Shown here in pieces: positions 16,774 through 24,657 of a DNA stretch of 64,000 nt. A program made the position numbers and the translations under genes. The DNA comes from NORP240 sp965222175 (lineage in GTDB: Bacteria; Pseudomonadota; Gammaproteobacteria; Pseudomonadales; Pseudohongiellaceae), in contig OZ244938.1 in the NCBI GenBank assembly GCA_965222175.1, positions 1,736,001-1,800,000 of the forward strand. The letters run 5' to 3'. Each line of letters starts with the position of its first letter. The first letter of the stretch is position 1. A model generated the notes under the pieces. The model was not told the DNA's origin and made no database searches. It saw nothing but the letters and a program-made list of their open reading frames with translations.

Positions 16774-18209
16774 TGAATACCATCATCGTAAGCTTTCTTG
16801 TCTGCCTGTTGCTTCTCACCGGTACAGGGGCCATGGCATGGGTAAAAAAGAAAAAAACCAATGAGGATTATCTGATCGCCAGTCGGGGTGTGGCACCCTG
16901 GTTATCGGCGCTTTCTACAGTGGCAACCAATAACAGTGGCTTCATGTTTATCGGTATGATTGGCTACACCTACCGTAGTGGCCTCGAGTCACTGTGGATG
17001 ATGGCAGGCTGGGTGCTCGGTGACCTGGTGACCTGGAGTCAGATACATCCCAGGGTTCGCCGTGCGTCCGGCTCGGTCAAGGTAAACACCTTAACAAGCC
17101 TTCTCGGAACATGGAAAGGAGAGACTATCCGCCCGATCATAATGGCGGCCAGCATTGTCACGTTTGTCTTTCTCGGTATATACGCCGCCGCGCAGTTGAA
17201 GGCGGGCAGTACTGCACTTCATGCCCTGTTCGGCTGGGATCTGTGGACAGGTGTCGTCATCGGTGCGGCAATTGTCGTGTTGTATTCGTTTGCCGGCGGG
17301 ATCAGGGCAGATATCTGGACAGACGCTGCTCAGTCGTTCGCCATGATCGGGGCGATGGTCATGATTATCATTGCCGGAGCAATGGACCTTGGCGGTCCCC
17401 GGGTATTGTATGAGTCGCTGCAGCAACAGGATGCCTCCCTGGTCAGCCTGTACCCGGAAAACCTTCGGTTTGGTCTGCTGGCATTCGTCGCCGGGTATTT
17501 CTTTGCCGGGATTGGCACCATCGGACAGCCTCACCTGATGACCAGATTGCTTTCCATTGAATCGGTGGAAAGTGTCCGGGAGGCGAGAACCTGGTATTTC
17601 GTTTATTACGTTCCTTTTTTTCTCGCGTCGATTCTGGTGGGCCTGTATTGTCGTGGCATCCTTCCGGATCTTGACCAGATGGAAATTGCCCGGCAGGTTA
17701 ATAATCCCACCGAACTGGCGCTGCCCTTACTGACGCTTGAGCTGTTGCCGGATATCTTTGTCGGTATCGCCCTTGCCGGTCTGTTTGCCGCCACGGTATC
17801 CACCGCCGACTCGCAGGTTATCATCTGCTCCGGCTCAATCACCCAGGAACTCATTCCTGAATTGAAAGATTCCTATGTCGCCTCCAAGGCGGCCACTTTC
17901 AGCATCACCCTGGTGGCCACGCTGATCGCGATCTATGCCCCTGAGGATGTTTTCGGCCTGGTGTTGATCGCCTGGTCGGCCCTGGGGGCCTGCCTGGGAC
18001 CAATACTGGTGGTCCGGTTGTTCCAGCTGCCATTGAACGCCGCTGCGGGGCTGTCGATGATGGCTGTCGCATTTGCGATTGTAGTTTTCTGGCATTTTTC
18101 CGGCTGGGATGACGACGTATTGAAAATTTTTCCCGCAATGGTGGCGGCGTTCTCGGTATACGGGCTTTTCTACCTGTGGTTTCGGCAACGGCGTCAGCCA
18201 GCCGTGTGA
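16773..18209 (+). CDS. Sodium:solute symporter (SSS family)
   Basis: A 478-residue polytopic protein. Family patterns are NEDYLIASRGVAPWLSALST, TNNSGFMFIGMIGYTYRSG, FAGGIRADIWTDAAQSF, TIGQPHLMTRLLS and FAATVSTADSQVIICSGSIT. It is related to PutP but clearly divergent from the PutP-like protein earlier in the window. It would import an amino acid, organic acid or similar solute with Na+. Translation is probably coupled to the preceding exchanger, so the pair may link Na+ entry to Na+/Ca2+ handling; that is inference. The stop overlaps a possible small downstream gene. Confidence 0.85.
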   Translation: MNTIIVSFLVCLLLLTGTGAMAWVKKKKTNEDYLIASRGVAPWLSALSTVATNNSGFMFIGMIGYTYRSGLESLWMMAGWVLGDLVTWSQIHPRVRRASGSVKVNTLTSLLGTWKGETIRPIIMAASIVTFVFLGIYAAAQLKAGSTALHALFGWDLWTGVVIGAAIVVLYSFAGGIRADIWTDAAQSFAMIGAMVMIIIAGAMDLGGPRVLYESLQQQDASLVSLYPENLRFGLLAFVAGYFFAGIGTIGQPHLMTRLLSIESVESVREARTWYFVYYVPFFLASILVGLYCRGILPDLDQMEIARQVNNPTELALPLLTLELLPDIFVGIALAGLFAATVSTADSQVIICSGSITQELIPELKDSYVASKAATFSITLVATLIAIYAPEDVFGLVLIAWSALGACLGPILVVRLFQLPLNAAAGLSMMAVAFAIVVFWHFSGWDDDVLKIFPAMVAAFSVYGLFYLWFRQRRQPAV

Positions 18210-18481
18210 CGGTAATCCAGAAATTGCAGGGTTACCTGGCACCACTGTGGGCGATTGTTGCTCACTACGAAGATGGCAGTTTCGTGATCGGCAGCTGCAG
18301 TGCCGTCCCGCATAAGACACCATCCTGGCTGGACAAGACCAGGCCCGGGCGCTACCTTCTGTTCCTGGCTGTACCTGGTTCCCGGCAGGTGCTGCGGCAG
18401 CGCACCTGGCATGCCGGCTATCCTGCGACCGTGGCCTGGGCATCAAGCGGCGTCGACGCGTTGTCGGCGCTGCTGTCCTGA
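18206..18481 (+). CDS. Possible small hypothetical protein (about 91 residues)
   Basis: A GTG overlapping the symporter stop (GTGTGA) opens a frame of 91 residues ending 30 bp before the PEBP gene. Its composition is ordinary for a protein (FVIGSCSAVPHKTPSWLDKT, RYLLFLAVPGSRQVL). I do not recognise a family. The tight overlap suggests a real third gene of the exchanger-symporter operon, but there is no separate ribosome-binding site and no homologue I can name. Confidence 0.35.
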   Translation: MTVIQKLQGYLAPLWAIVAHYEDGSFVIGSCSAVPHKTPSWLDKTRPGRYLLFLAVPGSRQVLRQRTWHAGYPATVAWASSGVDALSALLS

Positions 18482-18511
18482 TGTCGCCTGACCGTTAAAA
18501 AGGAGGAAATC

Positions 18512-18991
18512 ATGGGTTTTGCCTTATCCGATATGCAACTCACCAGTCCCGACTTCGAGCATGGCGGTGGAATTCCCGCCAGGCACACCGGGGAAGGGGA
18601 GGATGTCTCTCCGGCGCTCAACTGGCGTAATGTGCCGGATGGTGTCCGTTCGTTCGCCGTCATCTGCCATGATCCGGATGCGCCACTGGTTACCGGTGAG
18701 GGGGACTACGGCTTCGTGCACTGGGTGCTGTACAATATACCCGGCTCGGCAACGGGACTGGAACAGGGTGTCAGCGGCTTTCAGGCGGGGAAAAACAATT
18801 TCGGGGAGATCGGTTATAACGGTCCTATGCCCCCCAACGGCCATGGCCGGCACCATTATTTTTTCTGGCTGCTGGCTCTCGATCTGGCGCCGGAGCTTCC
18901 GGACGGTCTGGACATGCGGCAGCTGCTGGCAATGATCGAGCCCCACATCCTCGGCATGAATCGCCTGATGGGGACTTATGAACGTCACTGA
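18512..18991 (+). CDS. YbhB/YbcL-type PEBP-family protein
   Basis: A 159-residue phosphatidylethanolamine-binding-protein fold. The ligand-site motifs are present: ICHDPDAP (about 50-57), DYGFVHWVLYNIP and YNGPMPPNGHGRHHYFFWLL. It is preceded by a perfect AAGGAGG ribosome-binding site seven bases before the ATG. No signal peptide is seen, so it is probably cytoplasmic, as for E. coli YbhB. The bacterial role is unknown. It could be in the same transcription unit as the symporter. Confidence 0.93.
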   Translation: MGFALSDMQLTSPDFEHGGGIPARHTGEGEDVSPALNWRNVPDGVRSFAVICHDPDAPLVTGEGDYGFVHWVLYNIPGSATGLEQGVSGFQAGKNNFGEIGYNGPMPPNGHGRHHYFFWLLALDLAPELPDGLDMRQLLAMIEPHILGMNRLMGTYERH

Positions 18992-19057
18992 CGGTTTCTG
19001 ACGTCGGCACTGCTGTTCCGCAATCCCGACGGCGATCCGTGTGCGGATCTGTGGCAG

Positions 19058-19117
19058 GTGTCCGGCTGCTTTGTTTGAGGCCACTATTCAGTTCCGGGTG
19101 GAGCGGCTGTGACCACA
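19058..19117 (+). repeat. Direct repeat of about 60 bp, left copy
   Basis: Starts GTGTCCGGCTGCTTTGTTTG and matches the copy at 21228-21287 (GTGTCCGGCTACTTTGTTCG) in the same orientation. The first 26 bases differ at two positions; overall identity by eye is about 75%. Together with the oxygenase relic at 19133-19196 it repeats, in order, sequences found right of the DUF2235 locus. Confidence 0.75.
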
Positions 19118-19132
19118 GGACTGCGGTGGAGG

Positions 19133-19312
19133 GGCGGACACCGTGCCGTAATCAGGCGGCGATAACCAGCAATTCGCCCCGTTTCAGGTAAAACGCGGCC
19201 CCGACGGTTGCTCCCGGCTTAGCGCCTCAACGGCCATACAACGGAACGCAAGTAACGGTTCCGAGTCCTCCCAGAAGTCATTCAGGTCAAAATCAGTAAA
19301 TGGCAGGTTCAT
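19133..19312 (-). pseudogene. Chimeric relic: SMI1/KNR4-like N-terminus joined to an oxygenase C-terminal fragment
   Basis: A minus-strand ATG at 19312 starts MNLPFTDFDLNDFWEDSEPL, a typical start of small SMI1/KNR4-type (immunity-like) proteins, but the frame stops after 42 residues. In another frame 19133-19196 reads YLKRGELLVIAA, stop, LRHGVRP, a broken copy of RLQRGDLLVFPAWLRHGVRP from the 2OG oxygenase at 21651-22319. Nucleotide similarity over about 60 bp is around 85% by eye. The rest of the 18992-19504 gap shows no gene. Confidence 0.6.
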
Positions 19313-19504
19313 CCTGGCAATAATTACCTGACGGGTCTGGTCACGAGGTTTGCGCCGCAAATTCGCGATTACCCGGACTCGCCAACCAGCGATTGTATAA
19401 GTTCGATGGCCTTGTTAATTGCAGGCCCTAAGTCAAAGTGGCGTTCAATGCTTGCCAATATGGCTATCAGCGCCCTCGAATATCGTGTGTTTTTACAGCA
19501 TGGG

Positions 19505-20521
19505 TCAGTTGACTATCGGGATCTTGGACCAGTCCCCCTGCACTTTTTCCAAAAGCGCTTTCATCGACTTACTTTTAGCCCTATAACCTTGCACATCATC
19601 TTCCCAACGCTTTTTGACTGAATGATGGATAGGCCCGTCAATGCTTCTTACGAATTCTTTTCGTGCCATGTAAATACCTTTTCGGGATTTATGCAATTTG
19701 TCTGTATGGTCTGGCGAGAGGCGATTCTTGAAGTGCTGCTCAAACTTTAAACCTTTACTCTCCGCCTCACCTACTATCCATTTACAGGCCCAGTCGCTCA
19801 AGCCCTTCTCCGGGTATCCCCCACCCACGTCTGAATGAACACCTGAAAACCAGACCTGCTTCAGGTCCAGGCCGGGTTTCTCATCCCAGAGTGTCGGCTC
19901 GAAATCATTACGATTTTCATCGACGGAAACCGCATGCCTCGCGTGCTGGAGGATTTTGCTGGGTTCCGTGTCGTGAAAAAGGTACTTCCGCTCACCCAAA
20001 GTACCCCAGAACGGGACTGGAATACCGAGGGCGCCCACAGTATCCCAGACGCCGACAAATTCGATAGATGTGATATTGGAAACGGCAAAGTCTTGCCGGA
20101 ACCTGACAGCTCTGGGGGAATCGGGTGATGACGCTTTTGAACGTCTTCGGTACAGTCGATACGCTTCTGGAATTCTCTTGGCGTGCTCTCTTTTCAACAA
20201 GCCACAGTTTCGAATAAATCCAGCCAGGGATCGAACAGTATATGCGCCGCGACTGAAACCGAAGAAGTATAACTTGTCCCCGGATTTGTAGTTATGAACG
20301 ATGAATCGGTAGCAATCCAGAATATTCTTATCAATTCCCTCACCGCTGAGCCCCCCCATAATTTTTTTCCTATCCGTTCCCACTCCCCAGTCATAGAATG
20401 TAATCTGGTCGATGTTGGCTGCAACCGGTCTGACTGCTCTGGCCATTGACAGGACATTCGTCGAACTATCATCTTCCGGAGAATTCCAGGTTCCATCGGC
20501 AAAAATGGCTATTCGTTTCAC
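19505..20521 (-). CDS. DUF2235 alpha/beta-hydrolase (Tle1-like phospholipase domain)
   Basis: A 338-residue single-domain protein. It begins KRIAIFADGTWN, the DUF2235 start. It has the serine-hydrolase nucleophile motif GFSRGA (Ser90), FVGVWDTVGALG (about 155-166) and the histidine motif FSGVHSDVGGGYP (about 227-239). DUF2235 is the catalytic domain of Tle1 type VI secretion phospholipase effectors and of free-standing hydrolases. Here no VgrG, PAAR or other secretion gene is adjacent and there is no signal peptide, so an effector role is only a possibility. The start is GTG with GGAGG nine bases upstream. The locus lies between partial duplications, suggesting acquisition by rearrangement. 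Confidence 0.88.
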   Translation of the reverse strand: MKRIAIFADGTWNSPEDDSSTNVLSMARAVRPVAANIDQITFYDWGVGTDRKKIMGGLSGEGIDKNILDCYRFIVHNYKSGDKLYFFGFSRGAYTVRSLAGFIRNCGLLKREHAKRIPEAYRLYRRRSKASSPDSPRAVRFRQDFAVSNITSIEFVGVWDTVGALGIPVPFWGTLGERKYLFHDTEPSKILQHARHAVSVDENRNDFEPTLWDEKPGLDLKQVWFSGVHSDVGGGYPEKGLSDWACKWIVGEAESKGLKFEQHFKNRLSPDHTDKLHKSRKGIYMARKEFVRSIDGPIHHSVKKRWEDDVQGYRAKSKSMKALLEKVQGDWSKIPIVN

Positions 20522-20752
20522 TTATATGCCTCCTCATACTGATTGCTTTAACAGCCTGGTTGGCCTGGATTGCCCGGCTTTTGAATAGGCTGTTGGGCGT
20601 TTGGCGAAGTAGGATCCGTATCCCGAATCACACCAGTACGGATAAGCCAATCAATAGTGCTTTCGCGGAGTTGACTTATTCCTGTGTTCCTCACGACCGG
20701 GTAGGATCTGGCTCCGTGGATTAATCAGAAGTTCCTTAGTAATAGCATAGCG

Positions 20753-21166
20753 ATGATTTCAGGCGTCATACAGGGTATTCAGACCTGGAATTCGTCGCGT
20801 GACCGGAAGGCGGCAATAAAAGCACAGAAAGAAGCTTTTGATAAGACAATGGAGTCCAAAGATATCACCATTCGAGCTGTAGGATTAATGAGAATAGTTC
20901 CAAGGGGAACACTCGCCAGATTGAAAAGAAAATTACAGCGATGCTACGGAAAATTTGATGAGATCCTGGACAATGAAGAAGACTATTTCCCTCAGGATGT
21001 CAGTGATGCCGCTGCAGTAGCATTACCGAAATGTGTATGCGACACCCTGAAATTAATTATTGATGTAAACGGGTCGCTTGCAGATGAAGAATTGAAAGGG
21101 GCATGGAAATCATACGGATATAATGAGCGCATCAAGCCGCAGGTAGACGGCGATTCCAGTAGGTAG
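20753..21166 (+). CDS. Hypothetical protein divergent from the DUF2235 gene
   Basis: A 137-residue protein I do not recognise. The first 40 residues are helical and charged (SSRDRKAAIKAQKEAFDKTM), followed by LARLKRKLQRCYGKFDEILD and a Cys-containing segment (LPKCVCDTLKLII). No signal peptide, though the first 15 residues could be a weak hydrophobic helix. Its codon use and AT content are higher than the neighbouring core genes and similar to the DUF2235 gene. Position suggests a partner of the hydrolase, for example a specific inhibitor, but nothing in the sequence shows this. The 20522-20752 gap contains the divergent promoters. Confidence 0.6.
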   Translation: MISGVIQGIQTWNSSRDRKAAIKAQKEAFDKTMESKDITIRAVGLMRIVPRGTLARLKRKLQRCYGKFDEILDNEEDYFPQDVSDAAAVALPKCVCDTLKLIIDVNGSLADEELKGAWKSYGYNERIKPQVDGDSSR

Positions 21167-21227
21167 CAGCGTAGTTCCGTGATATCGTAAATTTATTCGC
21201 AGATTTTTCTGAAGGGGGTGGTTCCAA

Positions 21228-21287
21228 GTGTCCGGCTACTTTGTTCGAGGCCATAGTGCAGCTCCGGGCGAGGCGCCTGTAATCAGG
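21228..21287 (+). repeat. Direct repeat of about 60 bp, right copy
   Basis: Partner of 19058-19117. It lies just upstream of the CsbD-like gene. The reading MASNKVAGHLE on the minus strand here is matched by MASNKAAGHLP at the left copy. Confidence 0.75.
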
Positions 21288-21401
21288 CGACAGGGCTGTG
21301 AAAAGCCGAGCCACTACTGGCTTCACCGCCTGCCTGGCGTGAACTATTGGCCTGCCGATTCGTTGATCAGTTAAGGAACCAGCAATTGTCAGGTGCGCCC
21401 G

Positions 21402-21602
21402 ATGAACACTTCAGATGTGGTAGAGACCAATTGGAATCAGCTCAGGCTGCAGGCCAAGCAGCGGTGGCCGGAACTCACCGACGACGATCTCGACATCGTC
21501 GCGGGTTCCCGTGATGAACTTGCTGTGTTGTTACAGAAACACTATGGCCTGTCCCATGACGAGGCGCAGCGGGAGATTGGCGCCTGGTTACAGGAACAGT
21601 GA
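21402..21602 (+). CDS. CsbD-like stress-response protein
   Basis: A 66-residue protein (from MNTSDVVE) with the CsbD core: NWNQLRLQAKQRWPELTDDD, then a short helix and LLQKHYGLSHDEAQREI. CsbD proteins are small, abundant, helical proteins induced by general stress; biochemical function is unknown. The start is chosen at the second ATG because AGGTG lies upstream and the family begins near this residue. It lies between the right repeat copy and the convergent oxygenase gene. Confidence 0.85.
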   Translation: MNTSDVVETNWNQLRLQAKQRWPELTDDDLDIVAGSRDELAVLLQKHYGLSHDEAQREIGAWLQEQ

Positions 21603-21650
21603 ATCAGGTCCGCTGTCCGTAAGGCTGCCGGGCCGGCAGTGAACGTTCAG

Positions 21651-22319
21651 TCAGGCTTTTGGCTGGGCGTCGATATTGACCGCGACAGACAGTCGCTCCC
21701 CGGTTCCGGTGTAGGGTCGGACACCGTGTCGTAGCCAGGCGGGGAAAACCAGCAAGTCGCCCCGTTGCAGACGAAACTCCTGCTGGATATCCTGCGCCGT
21801 GCCATCCATTCCCACCAGCCGCATCCCGGGATTTTTCATCACCATCATGGGAAAGCGCGGATCCTCGACAAAGAAATTGCCGCCCACGTCCCGGGACTCG
21901 TCGCCCTGGTTCCCCATGTCCAGGTACAACACGGCTGCCCAGAGATTACCCGGGTGCGCGTGCATATCGTTCATTCCGCCCGGAGGCGTGATATTGGCCC
22001 ACATCTGCAGTGGCCAGTGAAAAGCGTCCGCCGAACTGCCCTTGAAGTGCGTCATGCGCCGGGCAATGCTGACAGCGGTTTCTCCGAGTTTACTGGCGGC
22101 TCGTCCTCCCCATTCCAGCATATTGCTGTCTGAATGCCAGCCACCGATGTTGGACCGCTGAATACCCGGGTCGGTCTCCCTGCGCCGGCGGACCCTGTTC
22201 TCAAGATCCCGGAGGAAGTCGTCCGCGCCCTGCAGCTGGCAATAGGCCAGGGGTGTTTCGTAAAGGCCCAGGGACTGGGCCCGGGTACGAAAGTCGTAGG
22301 GAGAAGCGTGCTCGGTCAT
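21651..22319 (-). CDS. Putative 2-oxoglutarate-Fe(II) oxygenase (TIGR02466-like)
   Basis: A 222-residue protein starting MTEHASPYDF. A jelly-roll core is suggested by WANITPPGGMNDMHAHPGNL, AAVLYLD and the second-histidine strand GDLLVFPAWLRHGVRPY, then RLSVAVN. These match 2OG-Fe(II) oxygenases of the TIGR02466 type. The metal ligands would be the HAHP histidine region and the RHGV histidine. Substrate is unknown. A decayed fragment of a related gene lies at 19133-19196. It is convergent with the CsbD-like gene; the upstream 290 bp also contain the PhoB-like site of the next locus. Confidence 0.8.
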   Translation of the reverse strand: MTEHASPYDFRTRAQSLGLYETPLAYCQLQGADDFLRDLENRVRRRRETDPGIQRSNIGGWHSDSNMLEWGGRAASKLGETAVSIARRMTHFKGSSADAFHWPLQMWANITPPGGMNDMHAHPGNLWAAVLYLDMGNQGDESRDVGGNFFVEDPRFPMMVMKNPGMRLVGMDGTAQDIQQEFRLQRGDLLVFPAWLRHGVRPYTGTGERLSVAVNIDAQPKA

Positions 22320-22503
22320 CGACGTGCAGTGTAGCCAGGGAAACATGACGATTTTGTGACAGCGGTGACCGACGTGCCTGATGTCCTGTTTTGACACGCC
22401 GCTTCCCCGGGTTGCCGGCTCAATTCGGGTGCGGCTTCACTCTTGCCCCACTCTTGTCCCACTCTTTTTCCAATACGCCGTTTCAACCTGAGGCACCACC
22501 TGA

Positions 22504-22532
22504 CTGTCAATAAACTGTAAACAAACTGTCGT
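22504..22532 (+). promoter_or_regulatory. PhoB-box array upstream of the secreted beta-helix gene
   Basis: Three 7-mers at exact 11-bp spacing: CTGTCAA (22504), CTGTAAA (22515) and CTGTCGT (22526), separated by TAAA and CAAA. The PhoB consensus is CTGTCAT with 4-bp A/T-rich spacers. A possible -10, TAGTAT, is at 22554-22559. The start codon follows 76 bp after the array. Confidence 0.75.
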
Positions 22533-22608
22533 GGAATTGAAACATCCAGTTCTTAGTATCGCCCCCTGTTCTTTGACTGATTCCGACACCCGTACCTGAG
22601 GAGTAAAC

Positions 22609-24456
22609 ATGAGATTTCAACCCGAAAAAATGAGTGCGCTGGCTTTGGGCGTGGCACTGGGCGTATCCGCCATGGCCGGCCAGGCCGCCGAACAACCTGT
22701 GCTGCCAACCCTTGGAGCCGGGACCGGGGCCGTATTTACCGGTGGCGCCACGATCAACGGCGGCGCAAGCTACCTGTCGGAGATTCCTGCGGCCGACCCG
22801 GTTGACGTGGTACTGACTGTCAAGCCTGATGCTGCTGATGTCGGCAAGCAGGGTGGCTTGATTGTTGTCCTGGAAGTGCCCGGTATCGGCCTGTTCAGCA
22901 AGGCATCAGGCGGCATCTGGCTGCCTGTGGATGTCAATGATCTCAGTACATTGCAGATATTCAGGACCAAGACACTGGCCGAAGAGGAAAACCTTGGCGT
23001 GCTGGACGACCTGATCGGTGCAGACACCAATCTCACCGGCATCACGTTTTCCGCCTACGCAGCCTATATTACCGACAACAACCTGCAGACGTTGACTTAT
23101 TCCGGCAGCCCTGCCCAATTCAGCATTGCCGAGCCACCGGCCGCCGGTTGTCCCGCCAATACCTCGGCCCAGGGCGGTGAAATCGATGGCCTGCCGATCT
23201 GCGTTATCTCCGGTGCGGCGCCGATCACTTCCGATACCCACCTGACGGCCAACAATGTCTACTTTCTTGACGGTACGGTAAGAATCGGTACCCAGACGCC
23301 GACAGACGTCGACAGCAAGACGGTGCTCACCATTGATGCCGGCACTCGGGTATTCGCCAACAGCGCAGCCCGATCGTTTCTGCTGGTCGATCGCAGCGGC
23401 ATGATCATGGCCAACGGAACGCCGGAAAAGCCCATCATTTTTACCTACGACGAGGATGATGGCTCCGGCATCGTTGATCCGCTCAATGATCGTGGCAAGT
23501 GGGGCGGACTGATCCTGAACGGCCAGGCCGCACTGAACTCGCAGAGTGGCACGGATCAGGGCGAGGGCGGTACCGGTGAATACGGTGGCGGCACCAGTCC
23601 GGTGAATACGGACAGCAGCGGTGCATTGACCTATGTACAGATCCGCTATGCCGGCGACATTATTACCGAGGAAGATGAGTTGAACAGCCTGGCTCTGCAG
23701 GGCGTCGGATCCGGTACTATTATCGACTACGTCAATATCCACAATGGTGCTGACGACGGCGTCGAGTTCTACGGCGGTGCCGTCAATGCCAAACACCTGG
23801 TTCTTACCGGCATGGATGACGATGCCGTTGACTGGACCACGGGCTGGAGCGGTAACCTGCAGCACGTGCTGGTCAAGATGACCACCAGCGGTGACAACTG
23901 CATCGAGGCCGATAACCTCGGCTCCAACCCCACCGCCACGCCGCGCTCCATTCCCACCATTTCGAACCTGACCTGCGTCGGTGACGGCGAGGGCATGAAA
24001 AGTGGTGGTCATGCGTTTGAACTGAAAGCCGGCACCGGGATGAACATGTTCAACTCGGTCATCGGCGGCACCTTTCCCCAGGACGGTGAAGGTTGCATCC
24101 TGATTCGAGGCGAGGAAACGTTTACGCAGTCTGGCCAGACCATCGCCACCCTGAACGGCACGTTGACCATGGCAAACAGTCTGATCAGCTCTGAATGTGC
24201 CGCCGACCTGCAGGAAGGACCCAATGCACTGTGGACCACCGCGGACTGGTATGCAGCCCAGGCAGACAGCACCACGGGCGCGGCCGACCTGGGCGGGCCC
24301 ATGGGCTGGGCCAACGGCTGGAACATCAACTCCGTTGCTGTCCAGGCCCCGGGGTCGTCGTTTTTCGACGAGGTCGACTACATCGGCGCGGTCAAGGACG
24401 ATACGTCCGACTGGACCAAGGGCTGGATTTTCGACTACCAGGCCGAGGCCCAGTAG
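22609..24456 (+). CDS. Secreted beta-helix-like surface protein paired with a TonB receptor
   Basis: A 615-residue exported protein with a signal peptide (cleavage after about residue 27, GQAA). Residues 30-175 form a separate N-terminal domain. A short Cys pair (GCPANT...LPICV) follows, and then a Gly/Asn/Asp-rich region with repeated strand-turn units (GKWGGLILNGQAAL, GGAVNAKHLVLTGMDDDAVD, WTTGWSGNLQHVLVKM) typical of a right-handed parallel beta-helix. I have seen such proteins next to TonB-dependent receptors in other Gram-negative bacteria, often under misleading names; substrate is not established. The PhoB-like array in front and the downstream receptor suggest a phosphate-starvation role, for example capturing a phosphorylated compound at the surface. 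Confidence 0.75.
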   Translation: MRFQPEKMSALALGVALGVSAMAGQAAEQPVLPTLGAGTGAVFTGGATINGGASYLSEIPAADPVDVVLTVKPDAADVGKQGGLIVVLEVPGIGLFSKASGGIWLPVDVNDLSTLQIFRTKTLAEEENLGVLDDLIGADTNLTGITFSAYAAYITDNNLQTLTYSGSPAQFSIAEPPAAGCPANTSAQGGEIDGLPICVISGAAPITSDTHLTANNVYFLDGTVRIGTQTPTDVDSKTVLTIDAGTRVFANSAARSFLLVDRSGMIMANGTPEKPIIFTYDEDDGSGIVDPLNDRGKWGGLILNGQAALNSQSGTDQGEGGTGEYGGGTSPVNTDSSGALTYVQIRYAGDIITEEDELNSLALQGVGSGTIIDYVNIHNGADDGVEFYGGAVNAKHLVLTGMDDDAVDWTTGWSGNLQHVLVKMTTSGDNCIEADNLGSNPTATPRSIPTISNLTCVGDGEGMKSGGHAFELKAGTGMNMFNSVIGGTFPQDGEGCILIRGEETFTQSGQTIATLNGTLTMANSLISSECAADLQEGPNALWTTADWYAAQADSTTGAADLGGPMGWANGWNINSVAVQAPGSSFFDEVDYIGAVKDDTSDWTKGWIFDYQAEAQ

Positions 24457-24487
24457 ACCCGGGCTTGAATGGACTTTCGAGTCGCAG

Positions 24488-24517
24488 AAAGGGTGCCGCT
24501 GGCACCCTTTCTTTTTT
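24488..24517 (+). terminator. Rho-independent terminator after the beta-helix gene
   Basis: AAAGGGTGCC, loop GCT, GGCACCCTTT, then CTTTTTT. It separates the beta-helix gene from the receptor gene, which has its own PhoB-like promoter. Confidence 0.93.
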
Positions 24518-24575
24518 GCGGCCTGGCGTCAGTTGCCTGGGGCGCGTTGCTGATCATGGACGACTGCCTGTAACC

Positions 24576-24604
24576 ATGTCACCTCGCTGACATATCAGTG
24601 TCAT
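24576..24604 (+). promoter_or_regulatory. PhoB-box array upstream of the TonB receptor gene
   Basis: ATGTCAC (24576), CTGACAT (24587) and GTGTCAT (24598) at exact 11-bp spacing with spacers CTCG and ATCA. The last two units give CTGACATATCAGTGTCAT, close to the consensus CTGTCATAAAACTGTCAT. A possible -10, TACCAT, starts about 10 bp after the array, the distance usual for PhoB-activated promoters. Confidence 0.78.
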
Positions 24605-24657
24605 ATTCGGCCACTACCATACGCCCCATCTGAAACCCGTCCTGACGAGGTGACTTC

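Noticed and set aside
20446..20724. Plus-strand frame with one hydrophobic helix
   Set aside because: Its start lies antisense inside the DUF2235 gene and most of it is intergenic; no ribosome-binding site or known family.
19058..21287. The paired 60-bp repeats as integron attC sites
   Set aside because: No RYYYAAC/GTTRRRY core, no integrase, and the repeats extend into the same gene order as the right flank, fitting duplication better.
22906..24012. 368-codon minus-strand frame inside the beta-helix gene
   Set aside because: Antisense to a gene with signal peptide and family pattern; no recognisable domain.
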